Of a stretch of 64,000 bases of DNA, positions 10,554 through 20,883 are shown in pieces. Position 1 is the first letter of the stretch. Each line of letters begins with the position of its first letter. The translations under genes and the position numbers were made by a program. The stretch comes from Cryphonectria parasitica EP155 (taxonomy: Eukaryota; Ascomycota; Sordariomycetes; Diaporthales; Cryphonectriaceae), in NCBI RefSeq assembly GCF_011745365.1, contig NW_024468913.1, positions 1,550,001 through 1,614,000 on the forward strand, written 5' to 3'. The notes beneath the pieces are model-generated. The model did no database searches, had not been told where the DNA came from, and worked only from the letters and a program-made list of their open reading frames with translations.

Positions 10554-13423
10554 ATGGTCCACGCCGACGAGACCAAGGAGAAGATGGCCGACGAGCACAC
10601 GCCCCTCATCGCCACCGTGAGGACTGCGCCGCCTCGCCAGCGGTATGGGCACCACGTCCTCCGCCGGTTCTGCACCGTCGCGCTGTCGTGCAGCCTGCTC
10701 GCTCTCTTTGCCACTTTCCTGTTTGTGTTTGGGCTTGGGGTTCCTCTGGGCCGGGGCCGCCATGGTCGTGAGCCTGACCGTGATTCGTCCTGGTGGCCGT
10801 GGCCTGGCAATCATGAGCGCAAGCTGAGCTACGGGGCGCTGAAAGAGGTGCTGCTCGAGACGCCGAGCAGCGAGAAGGCGGCCGAGTGGCAGCGCTATTA
10901 TACTGCTGGGGCTCATCTGGCAGGGCAGAATTACTCTCAGGTAAGAAGAGGTTCTAGAGTATACGTAACTTGTATATGAAAAACCGAAGAGAAACCCCCC
11001 AGAAGATAAATATTGTCAGCCTTTCATCCCATGATAACTCACCACTTGGGTAAATCAGGCACTCTGGACAAAGGAGAGATGGGAAGAATGGGGCATCTCA
11101 TCCACCATCGTGGACTACGACATCTACCTCAACCGTCCCGTCGACCACCGCCTGGCCATACTGGCCAAATCGGAGGACCAAGCTATGTCGACATCAAACT
11201 GGACGGTCTCTTTCGAGGCATCCTTGACCGAAGACATCCTCGAAGACGACCCAACCACGGGCTTCGACACCCGGATTCCGACCTTCCACGGCTACTCGGC
11301 CAGCGGCAACGTGACCGGTCGCTTTGTGTACGCCAACTACGGGACATACCAGGACTACGAGGACCTCCTGCGGGCTGGGATCGACCTCGAGGGTAAAGTC
11401 GTCCTCGCCCGGTACGGCGGCATCTTCCGTGGTCTGAAGGTAAAGCGTGCACAGGAGCTCGGCGCCGTGGGCGTGGTCCTCTTTACGGACCCTGGCGATG
11501 ATGGCGAGGTCACGGAGGAGAAGGGAGTCGAGAAGTATCCCAACGGGCCTGCTCGCCAGCCCAGCAGTGTGCAACGGGGAAGCACGCAATTTTTGAGCTT
11601 TGCCCCTGGTGATCCGTAGGTTTGAGACTCTTCTTGACGTTCTGGAACGAGTGAAAGAAAACATGGGAAAGAGAAAAGCCGAGTACTGACTTACTTTTGA
11701 CCCAGAACAACTCCTGGCTACCCGTCCAAACCTGGTGTCCCTCGTGGCCCTACAGAACCATACATTCCCAGCATTCCTTCTATTCCCATCTCTTATGAGG
11801 ATGCCTTGCCCATTCTGAAGGCCCTCAACGGCCACGGCCCAACCGCCAAGGACTTCAACAAGTACTGGACTGCCGACTTGGGTCTCGAGTACAAGGGCGT
11901 TCAGTACAACATTGGCCCTTCGCCCGAGCATGTTGTCCTCCACCTTTATAATGAGCAGGAATATATCATCACCCCCAACTGGGATGTGATTGGCATCATC
12001 AATGGTTCTATTGCGGATGAGGTCGTCATCGTCGGCAACCATCGCGAGTACGTCTTTTCTTCCCCATCCCTCTATCTGTGACCTTGATTTTCCTTCATTT
12101 TATAATAAACAGTTTGCTAATTTGCTTACTTTCTTTTCTCTACTTTAGTGCCTGGATCGTTGGAGGCGGAGGCGATCCCAACAGCGGCTCAGCCGTCCTC
12201 AATGAGGTCATCCGCAGCTTCGGAGAGGCCCTACAGAAGGGGTGGAAGCCCCTCCGCACCATCGTGTTCGCCTCGTGGGACGGCGAAGAGTACGGCCTGC
12301 TAGGCTCGACGGAATGGGTCGAGGAATACCTGCCCTGGCTCTCGCACGCCAACGTGGCCTACCTGAACCTCGACGTCAGCGTGCGCGGCCAAAAGTTCCA
12401 CGCGTCGGCGGCTCCCCTGCTCGACAACCTCCTCTTGGACATCACGGCGCAGGTGCAGTCGCCCAACCAGACGGTGCCGGGCCAGACCGTGTACGACACG
12501 TGGGACAAGAAGATCTCTACGATGGGTAGCGGGAGCGACTTTACTGCGTTCCAGGACTTTGCCGGCATTCCTTCTCTCGACATGGGATTTACTGCGGGCC
12601 CCGAGGATCCTGTTTATCACTACCACTCCAACTACGACAGCTTTCACTGGATGGAGACGTACGGCGACCCGGGCTTCATCTACCACCGCACCATGGCGCA
12701 GATCCTGGGCCTGATGACGGCCAAGCTTGCAGACGAGCCCCTCCTCTCGTTCGAGGCCGCCAGGTACGCAGCAGCTCTTGATACCTATATTGCCAAGGTG
12801 GAGGCCAAGCTCGAGGCCGCCGAAGCCGCCACCACCGCCCTGTCTCCCTCGTCATCCTCCTCGGAGCCGACAGACAAGGCCGAGATGGTGACCCTCCGCG
12901 GCACCGTCCTCGGCACAACAGTGGTGGGCGACGCGACAGCATTCCGCCGCAGCCTGACGCGTCTGCACGAGGCTGTGGCGTCCCTGCTCGGCGAGGCCAC
13001 CAAGCTCGACGCCAAGAGGGCCGAGCTGCAGCGCGAGGTGGAAGAGGAGATCCCCTGGTGGCGGTGGCCCAGCAAGATGAGGCTCGCCTATGAGGTGCGC
13101 AAGGTGAACACCAAGTACAAGTACCTGGAGAGGGACTTTTTGTACCCCGAGGGGTTGGATGGGCGGCCGTGGTTCAAGCATGTTGTTTTTGCGCCGGGGC
13201 TGTGGACGGGTTATTCTGGAGGTGAGTGTGCCTATTTCGGCTCCCCTTTCTCTCATAAAAGGAACGTTGACTGACTGACTGAATTCTTTCTGTAGCTGTC
13301 TTCCCTGGGCTGGTGGAGAGTATTGATGCAAAGGACTATGCCAATGCAGAGCGGTGGACGGGGATTATTGAGGAGTGTATCCAGACGGCTACGGCCAACA
13401 TTAAAGTTGGGCACCATGGTTGA
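10554..13423 (+). CDS. M28-family glutamate carboxypeptidase / transferrin-receptor-like membrane peptidase
   Basis: Predicted 828-residue type II membrane zinc peptidase of the PSMA / yeast Vps70 group. Exons 10554-10940, 11059-11615, 11706-12047, 12149-13221, 13296-13423; all junctions restore frame. A short cytosolic N-terminus precedes one hydrophobic anchor at about residues 37-62. A PA domain follows (about 195-290, GKVVLARYGGIFRG...GAVGVVLF), then the M28 core. The co-catalytic zinc set is intact: His427 (NHRDAW), Asp438 (GGGGDPNSG), Glu475-Glu476 (WDGEEYGLLG), Asp504 (YLNLDVS) and His588 (YHYHSNYDSFHWM). The C-terminal 150 residues match the helical dimerisation domain. It probably cleaves small acidic or N-acetylated peptides in the vacuolar or secretory lumen. 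Localisation is inferred from family members. Confidence 0.92.
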
Positions 13424-14327
13424 TGACAGGGAAAAGGAAAACAAGGCAGTATTTTTTTCCTTTTTTTTTTCTTTTCTTTCTTGTCATTGGAGAAATTGAG
13501 GTGGTGTGTATATGATACTCCAAGCGTCCAAAGTTTGAACTGTATGAGCTTGTGTTGAACATATGAACAAACCAAGGCCTTGTGAGAGGTCGAATGGAGG
13601 AGGAGGAAGAAGAAGAAGATGGAAGAAGAAGAAGATGAAAGAAGAAGAAAGAAGAGAAAGAAGCAGACTGTTGATGGTGTATAAATGCCAAATAAAAGTT
13701 TGGTCCACCTTCGTGTGGTCTCATCACTTACATGGAGGATCAACCCTGCGAACCTTATACTTCCACGAGCCACCCACTTATACTTCCACACAATTCATTC
13801 CCAGTGCCCTGCCCAAAGATCCTCCACTCTGACTTACAAGCATCTTTAGACTTCGAACCTCACTCTTTACTAAGGAAAAGGGCTGTTGTGGCCATCCCTA
13901 AGGGAGGTTGATCAAGCTTTGTTGGGCAGTTATTTATCTTTCCCCTCCTCTACAGTGTCTCAATGTCGAGGGGTTCTCCAATCATGCATGCATCCCTTGC
14001 ATTCTTAAGTAATCACAACACTTTTGTACTACACCAAAATAATGGGGAATCTTGATGTTTTTTTCTTCTTTTCATCAGGACGGTGATTGGCGCGTCCCCC
14101 TCATCTCGTCAACTTTATGCAATCAAACTCATACACATTCATTACTTTTTCCACCAGCCTTTTCTCATGATTTCTATCAAATTCCAGCTCTACAAACTCA
14201 TTTTCTATCTTGACTCTTCACAAATCAATCACTCCATTGGATACCCTGATCAGCTAGCCAGCTTTCTCATGTCCTACTCTCTCTCTCTCTCTCTCTTAAC
14301 TGAACCCCCGCACAACACCAAAACACC
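13424..14327. other. Intergenic region, peptidase / DNAJC11-like gene
   Basis: No gene supported. A purine-rich GAA/AGA stretch at about 13593-13665 gives open frames on both strands but only low-complexity translations. A (CT)10 run at 14277-14296 lies 31 nt before the next start codon, as in many fungal 5' leaders. Confidence 0.5.
14277..14296. repeat. (CT)10 tract in presumed 5' leader
   Basis: Perfect CT dinucleotide run just upstream of the ATG at 14328; pyrimidine tracts are common near fungal transcription starts. Confidence 0.85.
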
Positions 14328-15530
14328 ATGGCAGGTCGAGCATCAGCCTCATCCTCCTCACCATCCTCTTCACGTCCCTCCAGCACCCCCTACACCACCT
14401 CACGCCGGCCCACGCCCTCAGCAGCCCGCTCATCAGGCCTCTTGAACAATACTCACAACGACGACCAAGATGACCCAATCACTCCCACTCCCACTACCGC
14501 CACAATCACCAGCAGCGACGCCGGCGAGCTCCTGTTCCCTACCATCCGCTATCCTCACAGCAACAGCAACAATAACAACAATGCCAGCAACCGCAACAGC
14601 ATGCGCTCCGTTGGCTCACGCGTGTCGCTGCGGGAGCAATTCGCCACTACGCGGCAGGAGTACGAGTTCGGGTTCGACGACGCCGCGTCTTTCATCACGC
14701 ACAGCGAGGACGGCGATTTTGACAGCGAGGACAGCTATGGGAGGGGTGCAAGCGAGGACGACGCGCTGAGGGGGAACGAGGGAGGGAGTGGCAGCCTGGA
14801 CAGCGTCTTTGTCGTCGTCCCTCCGGCCCCTGCTGCTACTGCTGGTGCTGCTACTGCTGTGCCGCCGCCAGGTGATGAGGATGGCAGTGGTGGTGGTGTC
14901 GGTGGTGGTGATGCAGAAGAGGGGACGACGACGACGAGGAGGAGGAAGGCGATGGTGCGACGGACCCATCGCGAGCTGCTGTGTCTGCCAGACGAGGAGG
15001 CGCTCTCGAGGGAGGACATCAGGCGGGCGTATTCCCGGCTGTGTGAAATCCTGCGTTCACGAGAGGTGCCGCCGCGGTCTCGTGGGGTGGCCGAGAGGTG
15101 GCTTGGCCAAGTGAAGACTGCGTTTGAGGCGCTGATCGGGGAGCGTGGAAGCCAGGATTACGCCTTGGACCAGGCGAGTACAGAACATGACGACGAGCTC
15201 GATGGCGAAGACGATAGCGTCGGCGACGAGGACGAGGCACAAAAGGATGACGAGGAGGAGAGCACGGCTGCCACAGTACCGGAACCTCAGCTGCTCAGAA
15301 AGCTACGCCAGCAGCAGGAGCAGACATCAACAGAAATTGGCATCCATCTCCACGGGCCTCGCATCCATCCATCATCAAGGTCTAGACGAAACTTGCCTCG
15401 ACTGCAGTTCCCAGCCACCCTATCCCTAACCCAAACCTCCACCACCGCCCTCCCCTCCATCAGCCGATTCCTGGCACCACGGTCCCAGAGGCTCCTGAAC
15501 TCGCTCAGAGACCTATCGACCCGAGGAGAC

Positions 15531-15562
<32 letters not shown>

Positions 15563-17422
15563 CGACCAGCGCGTGCTCTATTACGCCCCCACAAAAGTCA
15601 CCACCGCAGCCTCCCTCCTCGGCTCCACCCCGGATCTCAGCCCTACTCCTGTCTCCTTCGCCTCCTTCACCTCACCCTCCTCCTCCTCTCCCGGCCCCTC
15701 CGTTGCCGTGGGGCTCCCCCGCCCCCAGCTCATCAACAACACCATCCTACCCGACCACTTCGCCAGGGACCGGCCCATGAAGTTGTGCTCCATGTTCCTC
15801 GCGCCCCTCGTCAACATCAGGCTGCGGCAGGAGCTCTTCCTCCGCGAGCCGGGCCTGTCGGAAGCTGCGCTGCGGGAGCTCGTCCCAGATGCCGTGTTTG
15901 AGGTCGAGACGGATGCGCTGAATGCCGGGTCTCTGACGGTTCGGGCATCAAGCACCCTGCGTCGCCCTGTTGCTGGTCCAGAGGGGAAGACGGCCGGGAG
16001 TGCTGCAGCCGAAGAAGAGAAGGAGACCAAGAAGAAGGAGCCGGTGCACGTCGAAGTGAGCGTGTCGTCCAGCCGATCTCCGCTGTCCAAGAAATCCGCA
16101 ACACGCCTCGGCCTCGCAGTCCATCAACACCTGCCTCGCTACGGCGCCACAGCCTTCGCCAGCCTAGACACCGGCACCTCGTCCCTGTGGGAGATGCCGC
16201 CGCCGCCACCGTCTTCTTCATCATCTTCATCATCTTCTTCTTCTTCTTCTTCTTCTTCTTCTTCATCATCATCATCATCATCTTGGTGGCGCCCGCGAAA
16301 GGAGCCCGAGAAACACCCCGCCGTCTCGCTGCAGGGCTTCATAGGCCAGCTGTCAATGCTGCTCCGGCGCGGGATCGTTCCACACAGCCCACCCACGGCA
16401 GAGATCGGATGGAGGTTCGGCGGCGGAGGCTCTTGTGATGACACCCTGGGACTGGCGATGGGCCGTCCCTTCACAACACAGGCGAGAAGTGGGCTGCGCC
16501 GGCTGCACGACGACATGGACCTGGACGGGTCTGCTGGGGGGAGGCGGAGGGGGAGGAGGACCGAACCGTTGACCGTCGCGTGTGCAGCGACGGCAGGAGG
16601 AGGCCTTGCTGGCTACCTCCGATACGGCAAAGATGTCTTTTTCGCATCTGCATCTGCATCTGCATCATCGCCATCGCCACCATCATCAGCCTCTCGGGCA
16701 TCGACACGGTGGTGGAAGAAACACCTAAACTTCCGCCTGGAGACAGAGATCACGACCCAGACGAGAGGGCGGGGCACCACCCACCTCGCCCTCCGCGGCG
16801 TCAAGAGGATCGGGCGCTCATCCAAGCTGGGCCTCGAGCTCGGCATCTGCAGCAACCACAGCGCCGGCATCACCTTGTCCCTCTACCTCTCCCGGCACAA
16901 CGACAGGCTCGCCCTCCCCGTCGGGTTCTTGCCAACCCACCACCGCCTTCCCTCGTCTCCCCTGGACAAGCTTCTCTTCTGGTTGGCCCTCGTACCCCTC
17001 GCCCTTAGGGCGGTCCACGACTTCAAATCATCCTCCTCCTCCTCCTCCTCCTCCTCCTCCTCCTCCTCCTCCTCCTCCTCCTCCTTCTCCTCCATCGTTA
17101 GTCGCGACGTCGACAGGAAAAGGACAGACCGCCACACCACTGCTGCCCTTACGAGAAACGCCGCCCGGCGCCGCGCCGAGGCGGAAGAGCTCGTCACCGC
17201 CCTGGAGCGCCCTGTTCTGCGCCGGCAGCAGACTCGGCTCAGGCGAGGCGGGCTCGTGATCCTCAGCGCAAAGTACGGCGTTCTCAAACGCGACTCGATA
17301 CCGTCTAGAGCGGCGCTTGACCCCGGCTCGGCCAAGGTGGAGATGGACGGGGAGGATGTTGCGGACGTCACTGTTGCTGTGGCTGCGCTGGTGGATGACG
17401 GCGACAATCCTGACAATAATGT

Positions 17423-17453
<31 letters not shown>

Positions 17454-17627
17454 AATAGTAACGACGGAGGCAGGTTGTATATCCCTGCAGGTCTGCGAAA
17501 GAGCAGGCTGTTGGGCTTCTGGGATCCGAGGCCGGGGAGGACCAAGGGCTTGGTGGTGAGATATGTCTTTGGTGGAAAGGAGAGGGTGAAGGTGGTTATG
17601 GGACGGGAGGAGTTGAGATTGCCTTGA
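14328..17627 (+). CDS. DNAJC11-like protein with degenerate J-like region and DUF3395 C-terminus
   Basis: Single exon, 1,099 residues. The C-terminal ~140 residues (RGGLVILSAKYGVL ... GLRKSRLLGFWDPRPG ... LVVRYVFGGKERVKVV ... EELRLP) match the DUF3395 end of DNAJC11, a mitochondrial protein linked to MICOS and the outer membrane. A J-like segment lies at about 211-277 (ELLCLPDEEALSREDIRRAY ... AFEALI), but the HPD tripeptide needed to stimulate Hsp70 is absent; that position reads about RSR. The middle (about 490-900) is probably the beta-rich membrane region. Long low-complexity inserts are present: Gln near 402-411, Ser near 630-652 and 901-920, Asp near 1034-1042. At nearly twice the usual DNAJC11 length, most of the excess is these inserts and the disordered N-terminus. 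A role in cristae organisation is inferred by family only. Confidence 0.78.
16212..16283. repeat. TCT/TCA trinucleotide tract encoding polySer
   Basis: In-frame run of TCT and TCA codons giving about 23 consecutive Ser in the DNAJC11-like protein. Confidence 0.9.
17029..17090. repeat. (TCC)n tract encoding polySer
   Basis: About 18 TCC units in frame, a second polySer insert in the DNAJC11-like protein, using a different Ser codon from the first tract. Confidence 0.9.
17424..17453. repeat. (GAT)n tract encoding polyAsp
   Basis: In-frame GAT units giving a run of about 9-10 Asp within the DUF3395-like C-terminal region. Confidence 0.9.
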
Positions 17628-17874
17628 GAAAAGATAAGGAAGCTAGGATTGGTTTTGAGATTCGTGATGATTCTTATCTGTCTGTACCAAACACTGTGAT
17701 CTCTAGGTCGAAATGTCTGCTTGGTGTGGGATGTGCAGATGGATATCGTTGGGAGCTTTAAATTCTCCTGTTGATTATCCGTTTGAAGGATCTCAAGACG
17801 TTGACATATGTATTGCCATGTATAATTGATGACACTCTAAGTAAAGGGATTCAGACTCCTCTCACAAAGTACAA

Positions 17875-17913
<39 letters not shown>

Positions 17914-18006
17914 GGGGGGGTTTTTTTTTTGGTCAGTGAAAGCAACTGGGATTAATAATGAATCAATTTCAGGGGCGAGAGCTTTACTATGCTGGACGAG
18001 GGTTGA
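17628..18006. other. Convergent intergenic region with (AT)n and G8T10
   Basis: 379 bp between convergent stop codons. (AT)17 at 17877-17910 is followed by CC, eight G and ten T. No gene seen. Confidence 0.6.
17877..17910. repeat. (AT)17 microsatellite
   Basis: Perfect, self-complementary AT run that can extrude as a cruciform, between two convergent genes. Confidence 0.95.
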
Positions 18007-19575
18007 CTACGAAGACTGCCAAACCAACGCAACCACCTCATCATCTCCCCCATCCTCTCCCTCGCGATGCAGATAGACCTGTACCAGCGCACCTGTCTTC
18101 CCGTCCTCCCAGGCCGCCGCGAGCCAGTATGACTTCTTCATACTCTTGTCGACCTTGGGCCTTAGCGGGCCCAGGCTCCATTCGTAGTCCTTCCACGCAT
18201 CTTTGCCATCCCAGTCGTCCCACGTCTGCTCGGTCCTGCTCAGATCTGGCAGTCCCATGCTGCCATCGTACACATTGATCGAGTAGCCATTGTTCAGGAC
18301 GGTGGTAGGCTTGTTCTGGTCCCCACCACTGCCAAAGACAAAGCGCTCTAGGAAGCAGTCGCCACACACCCGCGTCACGGCGGCCATCTCGGCGACGGGC
18401 AGCCAATTCCAGCTCTTCCAGTGGTGCATGCTCAGCACACGCCGCCCACTCTCGTAGAAGCCCGCCGAGTCTCCAATGAGGTCGGCCTGCCACAAGCCGT
18501 CCACGCGCGTGAGCCGAGCCGTGCTGTGGGCGTGCACGCAGTCCATGATCTGCATGTCTCCGCCCCGGTCGCTGAGGCACTCATCAAGGTGCGGCTCCAG
18601 CTCGTGCGCGAGGGCGAGCGAGAGGAAAATGCCCGCGCCGCCGAACGCACCGAGGATCCCCTGGGGTAGGAGCTGGGCGTGCTCCGTGAGCTGACCGAGG
18701 TACTTGGGCTTCGTGTGGTCATGCGCGGCAAGGATGGTCGCCATGGCGTGGAGGGAGGGAAAGAAAGTATCGTCGTCGAGGATTCCGAGCCAGTGGGCGG
18801 CCGGGGCGGCCGCGAGCATGTCGCGGACGAGGAGCATGTGCGACTGCTCGGTAGTGTGGTGCTCGTTGTGTTTGTAGACCAGCTTAAGGGCCACCCCAGA
18901 GGAGGCATACTCGTCCTCGAGGGCGGACAAGTTGAGACCGAGTAGGTCCTGGATGTTGTCGGTGAGGAGGCAGATCAGGATGGCGCCCGAGTCGGCGAGC
19001 CAATGCGTAATTGTAGATCTCGAGTCTCGTAGGCGGGAGTAGGTGGTTGCCACCCCAAAGACGAGATGTGTGTATTGTCCTTTGCTTCTTGGGTCTGGTG
19101 ACGGCACCGGCAGCTCAATAGGATCGTCGCAAGACAACTCACCAATCTCCAGGGGACACTCATCACTCAGGTTCAGGGTCTTCGTGGTTCTGATCAGAGG
19201 GAAACTGATGTTTGCGACCACATCTCTGTTTATAGAATCTGGAAATACAGGCTGAATGCACCTTCTCGAGTATCTGATGGTGCTGCTGAGACCCAACCGT
19301 CTGAGGTGGTCGAAGGAGGATTGACAATTCGTCATGGCCTCATCAGGGTGCTCTGGATGATGTGGATTATGGCTCGAGTTCTGAGTCTCGAGCTGAGAGT
19401 GTGTTGATGATCCCAGGTGAACCACATTGTGGACCTTGGAGGTCAAGAGCTTCCGATCAGGTAGAATATCCAGGTAGCAGACTGAGCCGATGAAAACGAG
19501 CACCAGAGCAGCGAGCAGGATCCAGTGACGCAGGCGGCCCACCCTGCCAGTCAGCAGCGGTGTACATGCCACCAT
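18007..19575 (-). CDS. Fungal GT31-like glycosyltransferase, Golgi type II membrane protein
   Basis: Predicted 522-residue, single-exon type II membrane protein. A basic N-terminus is followed by one signal anchor at about 18-34 (HWILLAALVLVFIGSVCYL), then a stem and lumenal catalytic domain. The sequence around HLVFGVATTYSRLRDS and the acidic triad in LGILDDDTFF (about 264-272) fit fungal Fringe-like GT31/DUF604 proteins, where the Asp cluster binds the metal-nucleotide-sugar. Later Cys residues in CVHAHS and VCGDCF may form disulphides. The ATG at 19575 is chosen over an upstream TTG-initiated extension that has no Met. The sugar and acceptor are unknown; cell-wall or secreted glycoprotein modification is an inference. 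It is convergent with the DNAJC11-like gene. Confidence 0.82.
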   Translation of the reverse strand: MVACTPLLTGRVGRLRHWILLAALVLVFIGSVCYLDILPDRKLLTSKVHNVVHLGSSTHSQLETQNSSHNPHHPEHPDEAMTNCQSSFDHLRRLGLSSTIRYSRRCIQPVFPDSINRDVVANISFPLIRTTKTLNLSDECPLEIGELSCDDPIELPVPSPDPRSKGQYTHLVFGVATTYSRLRDSRSTITHWLADSGAILICLLTDNIQDLLGLNLSALEDEYASSGVALKLVYKHNEHHTTEQSHMLLVRDMLAAAPAAHWLGILDDDTFFPSLHAMATILAAHDHTKPKYLGQLTEHAQLLPQGILGAFGGAGIFLSLALAHELEPHLDECLSDRGGDMQIMDCVHAHSTARLTRVDGLWQADLIGDSAGFYESGRRVLSMHHWKSWNWLPVAEMAAVTRVCGDCFLERFVFGSGGDQNKPTTVLNNGYSINVYDGSMGLPDLSRTEQTWDDWDGKDAWKDYEWSLGPLRPKVDKSMKKSYWLAAAWEDGKTGALVQVYLHREGEDGGDDEVVALVWQSS

Positions 19576-20883
19576 GACGAGGTGTATGATATGTTTCAAG
19601 GCAAATAATAGTAGGGATAGACAGGATGCTGAAGCAAATGATGTTTTTTTATTTTTCGGCAATGTGCTGGAAATCCAACAAACACGAAAGAGGTTTGAGT
19701 AGTTGTCTGAAATCAGGGTGCAGGATGTAGCTGCCGTCTACACAAGAAAAGAGGTTGAGGCTATGTCGTAATGACCTGAGTGAGAAGCATGAGACTCGAT
19801 AGGCAGGATTGGACTTCAAGAGTTTGTCAAAAGGTGTTTGATGACGCCGTGTCTAGTCTTGAGGATCGTTTGATGTGTTACTGTCACAGCGCCCTGACCT
19901 CAACCAAACACAACCACCTGGTTGAAGAGAGGAGAGCATTTGCGTTTCTGTCTTTGGAATTGTTGAAACTTTTGTGAAGAAAGAATGAAAAAAAAAAAAA
20001 AGGTGGGAAAGAACCTGGGCCACTTGACAACAGATTCTGTCGTCGGATCAAGTCTCGAGTACGAGCATGCGTTCCTGGACGTGATTAAAGACATGGCAAT
20101 GAGTAAAATCCCTATTTGACCCCGTCCACAGGATATGCAACACAGATCAATAATGTTTCACAATGGTTGACAGGTGGTACCTAAAATGCGGTTCTCAGCA
20201 GCGGGAAAAGGGCAATACATAACACCCAGGCGTGCGGAGTTGACGGGCGCATGCGTGCGACGCAAACTTTCCATACCAAGCCTCATGGTGAACATGATGC
20301 ATGTGTAATAGGCGCAACATGGTAACGCAGAGACGAAACTAGAAGGATATCTTGCAGGTAATCAAGGGGTGAAATATTGAGAAAATGCTGTATAATGACA
20401 AGACAGTTCTGTGGCTCCACCATGAGCTCACGTAAACCCAATATTGGACGCTGGTATGGAGTTGAGATTTGGTTGATGATGCTGTCCTTGCCGTAATAAG
20501 TAGTAATCGATCCCTAGCGGGACTTTCCTTTGGTTTGTCGTTGGATTAAGCTACAGTGGGGTCCCACAGTGCTGTCCGGCAGGTGCGAGGCGCTTGGCTG
20601 CAGTGACACTTCCTTGCCTTGGCGTGCACAAGTTGCTTACTTAAGCATTCTCACTGTAGCTCAGCCTCCTTTATCTCCGACTCTTCCTTATAAATCCTCC
20701 TTGCATGACATTCGCTCACTTTGTTTCCCTTCAGAAATGCTCAGTAAGCTTTCTTATACGTGTATAAACTTTTCACCGCATATCATCTTTGCTTTAAATC
20801 TCTTCTAATCATTTTTCCTTTCCATTCTCACCGTTGTATTTACCACTCTTACTACCAGCGCCACCACTGCTCACTCGTTCATC
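19576..20883. other. Divergent promoter region, glycosyltransferase / Zn2Cys6 regulator
   Basis: 1.3 kb with no supported gene. Open frames are short and without domains. A TATA-like TATAAAT lies near its right end. This is the only sequence shared by the two divergent promoters. Confidence 0.5.
20689..20695 (+). promoter_or_regulatory. TATA-like element for the Zn2Cys6 regulator
   Basis: TATAAAT about 190 nt upstream of the ATG at 20884, followed by CT-rich leader sequence. Match only. Confidence 0.4.

Noticed and set aside
11194..12042. A 282-codon minus-strand frame inside the M28 peptidase gene
   Set aside because: It is an antisense shadow of well-supported peptidase exons 2-3 and crosses an intron; it shows no recognisable domain.
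13563..13832. Short frames on both strands in the GAA/TTC-rich stretch
   Set aside because: They are produced by a trinucleotide purine repeat that lacks stops on both strands; no protein signature is present.
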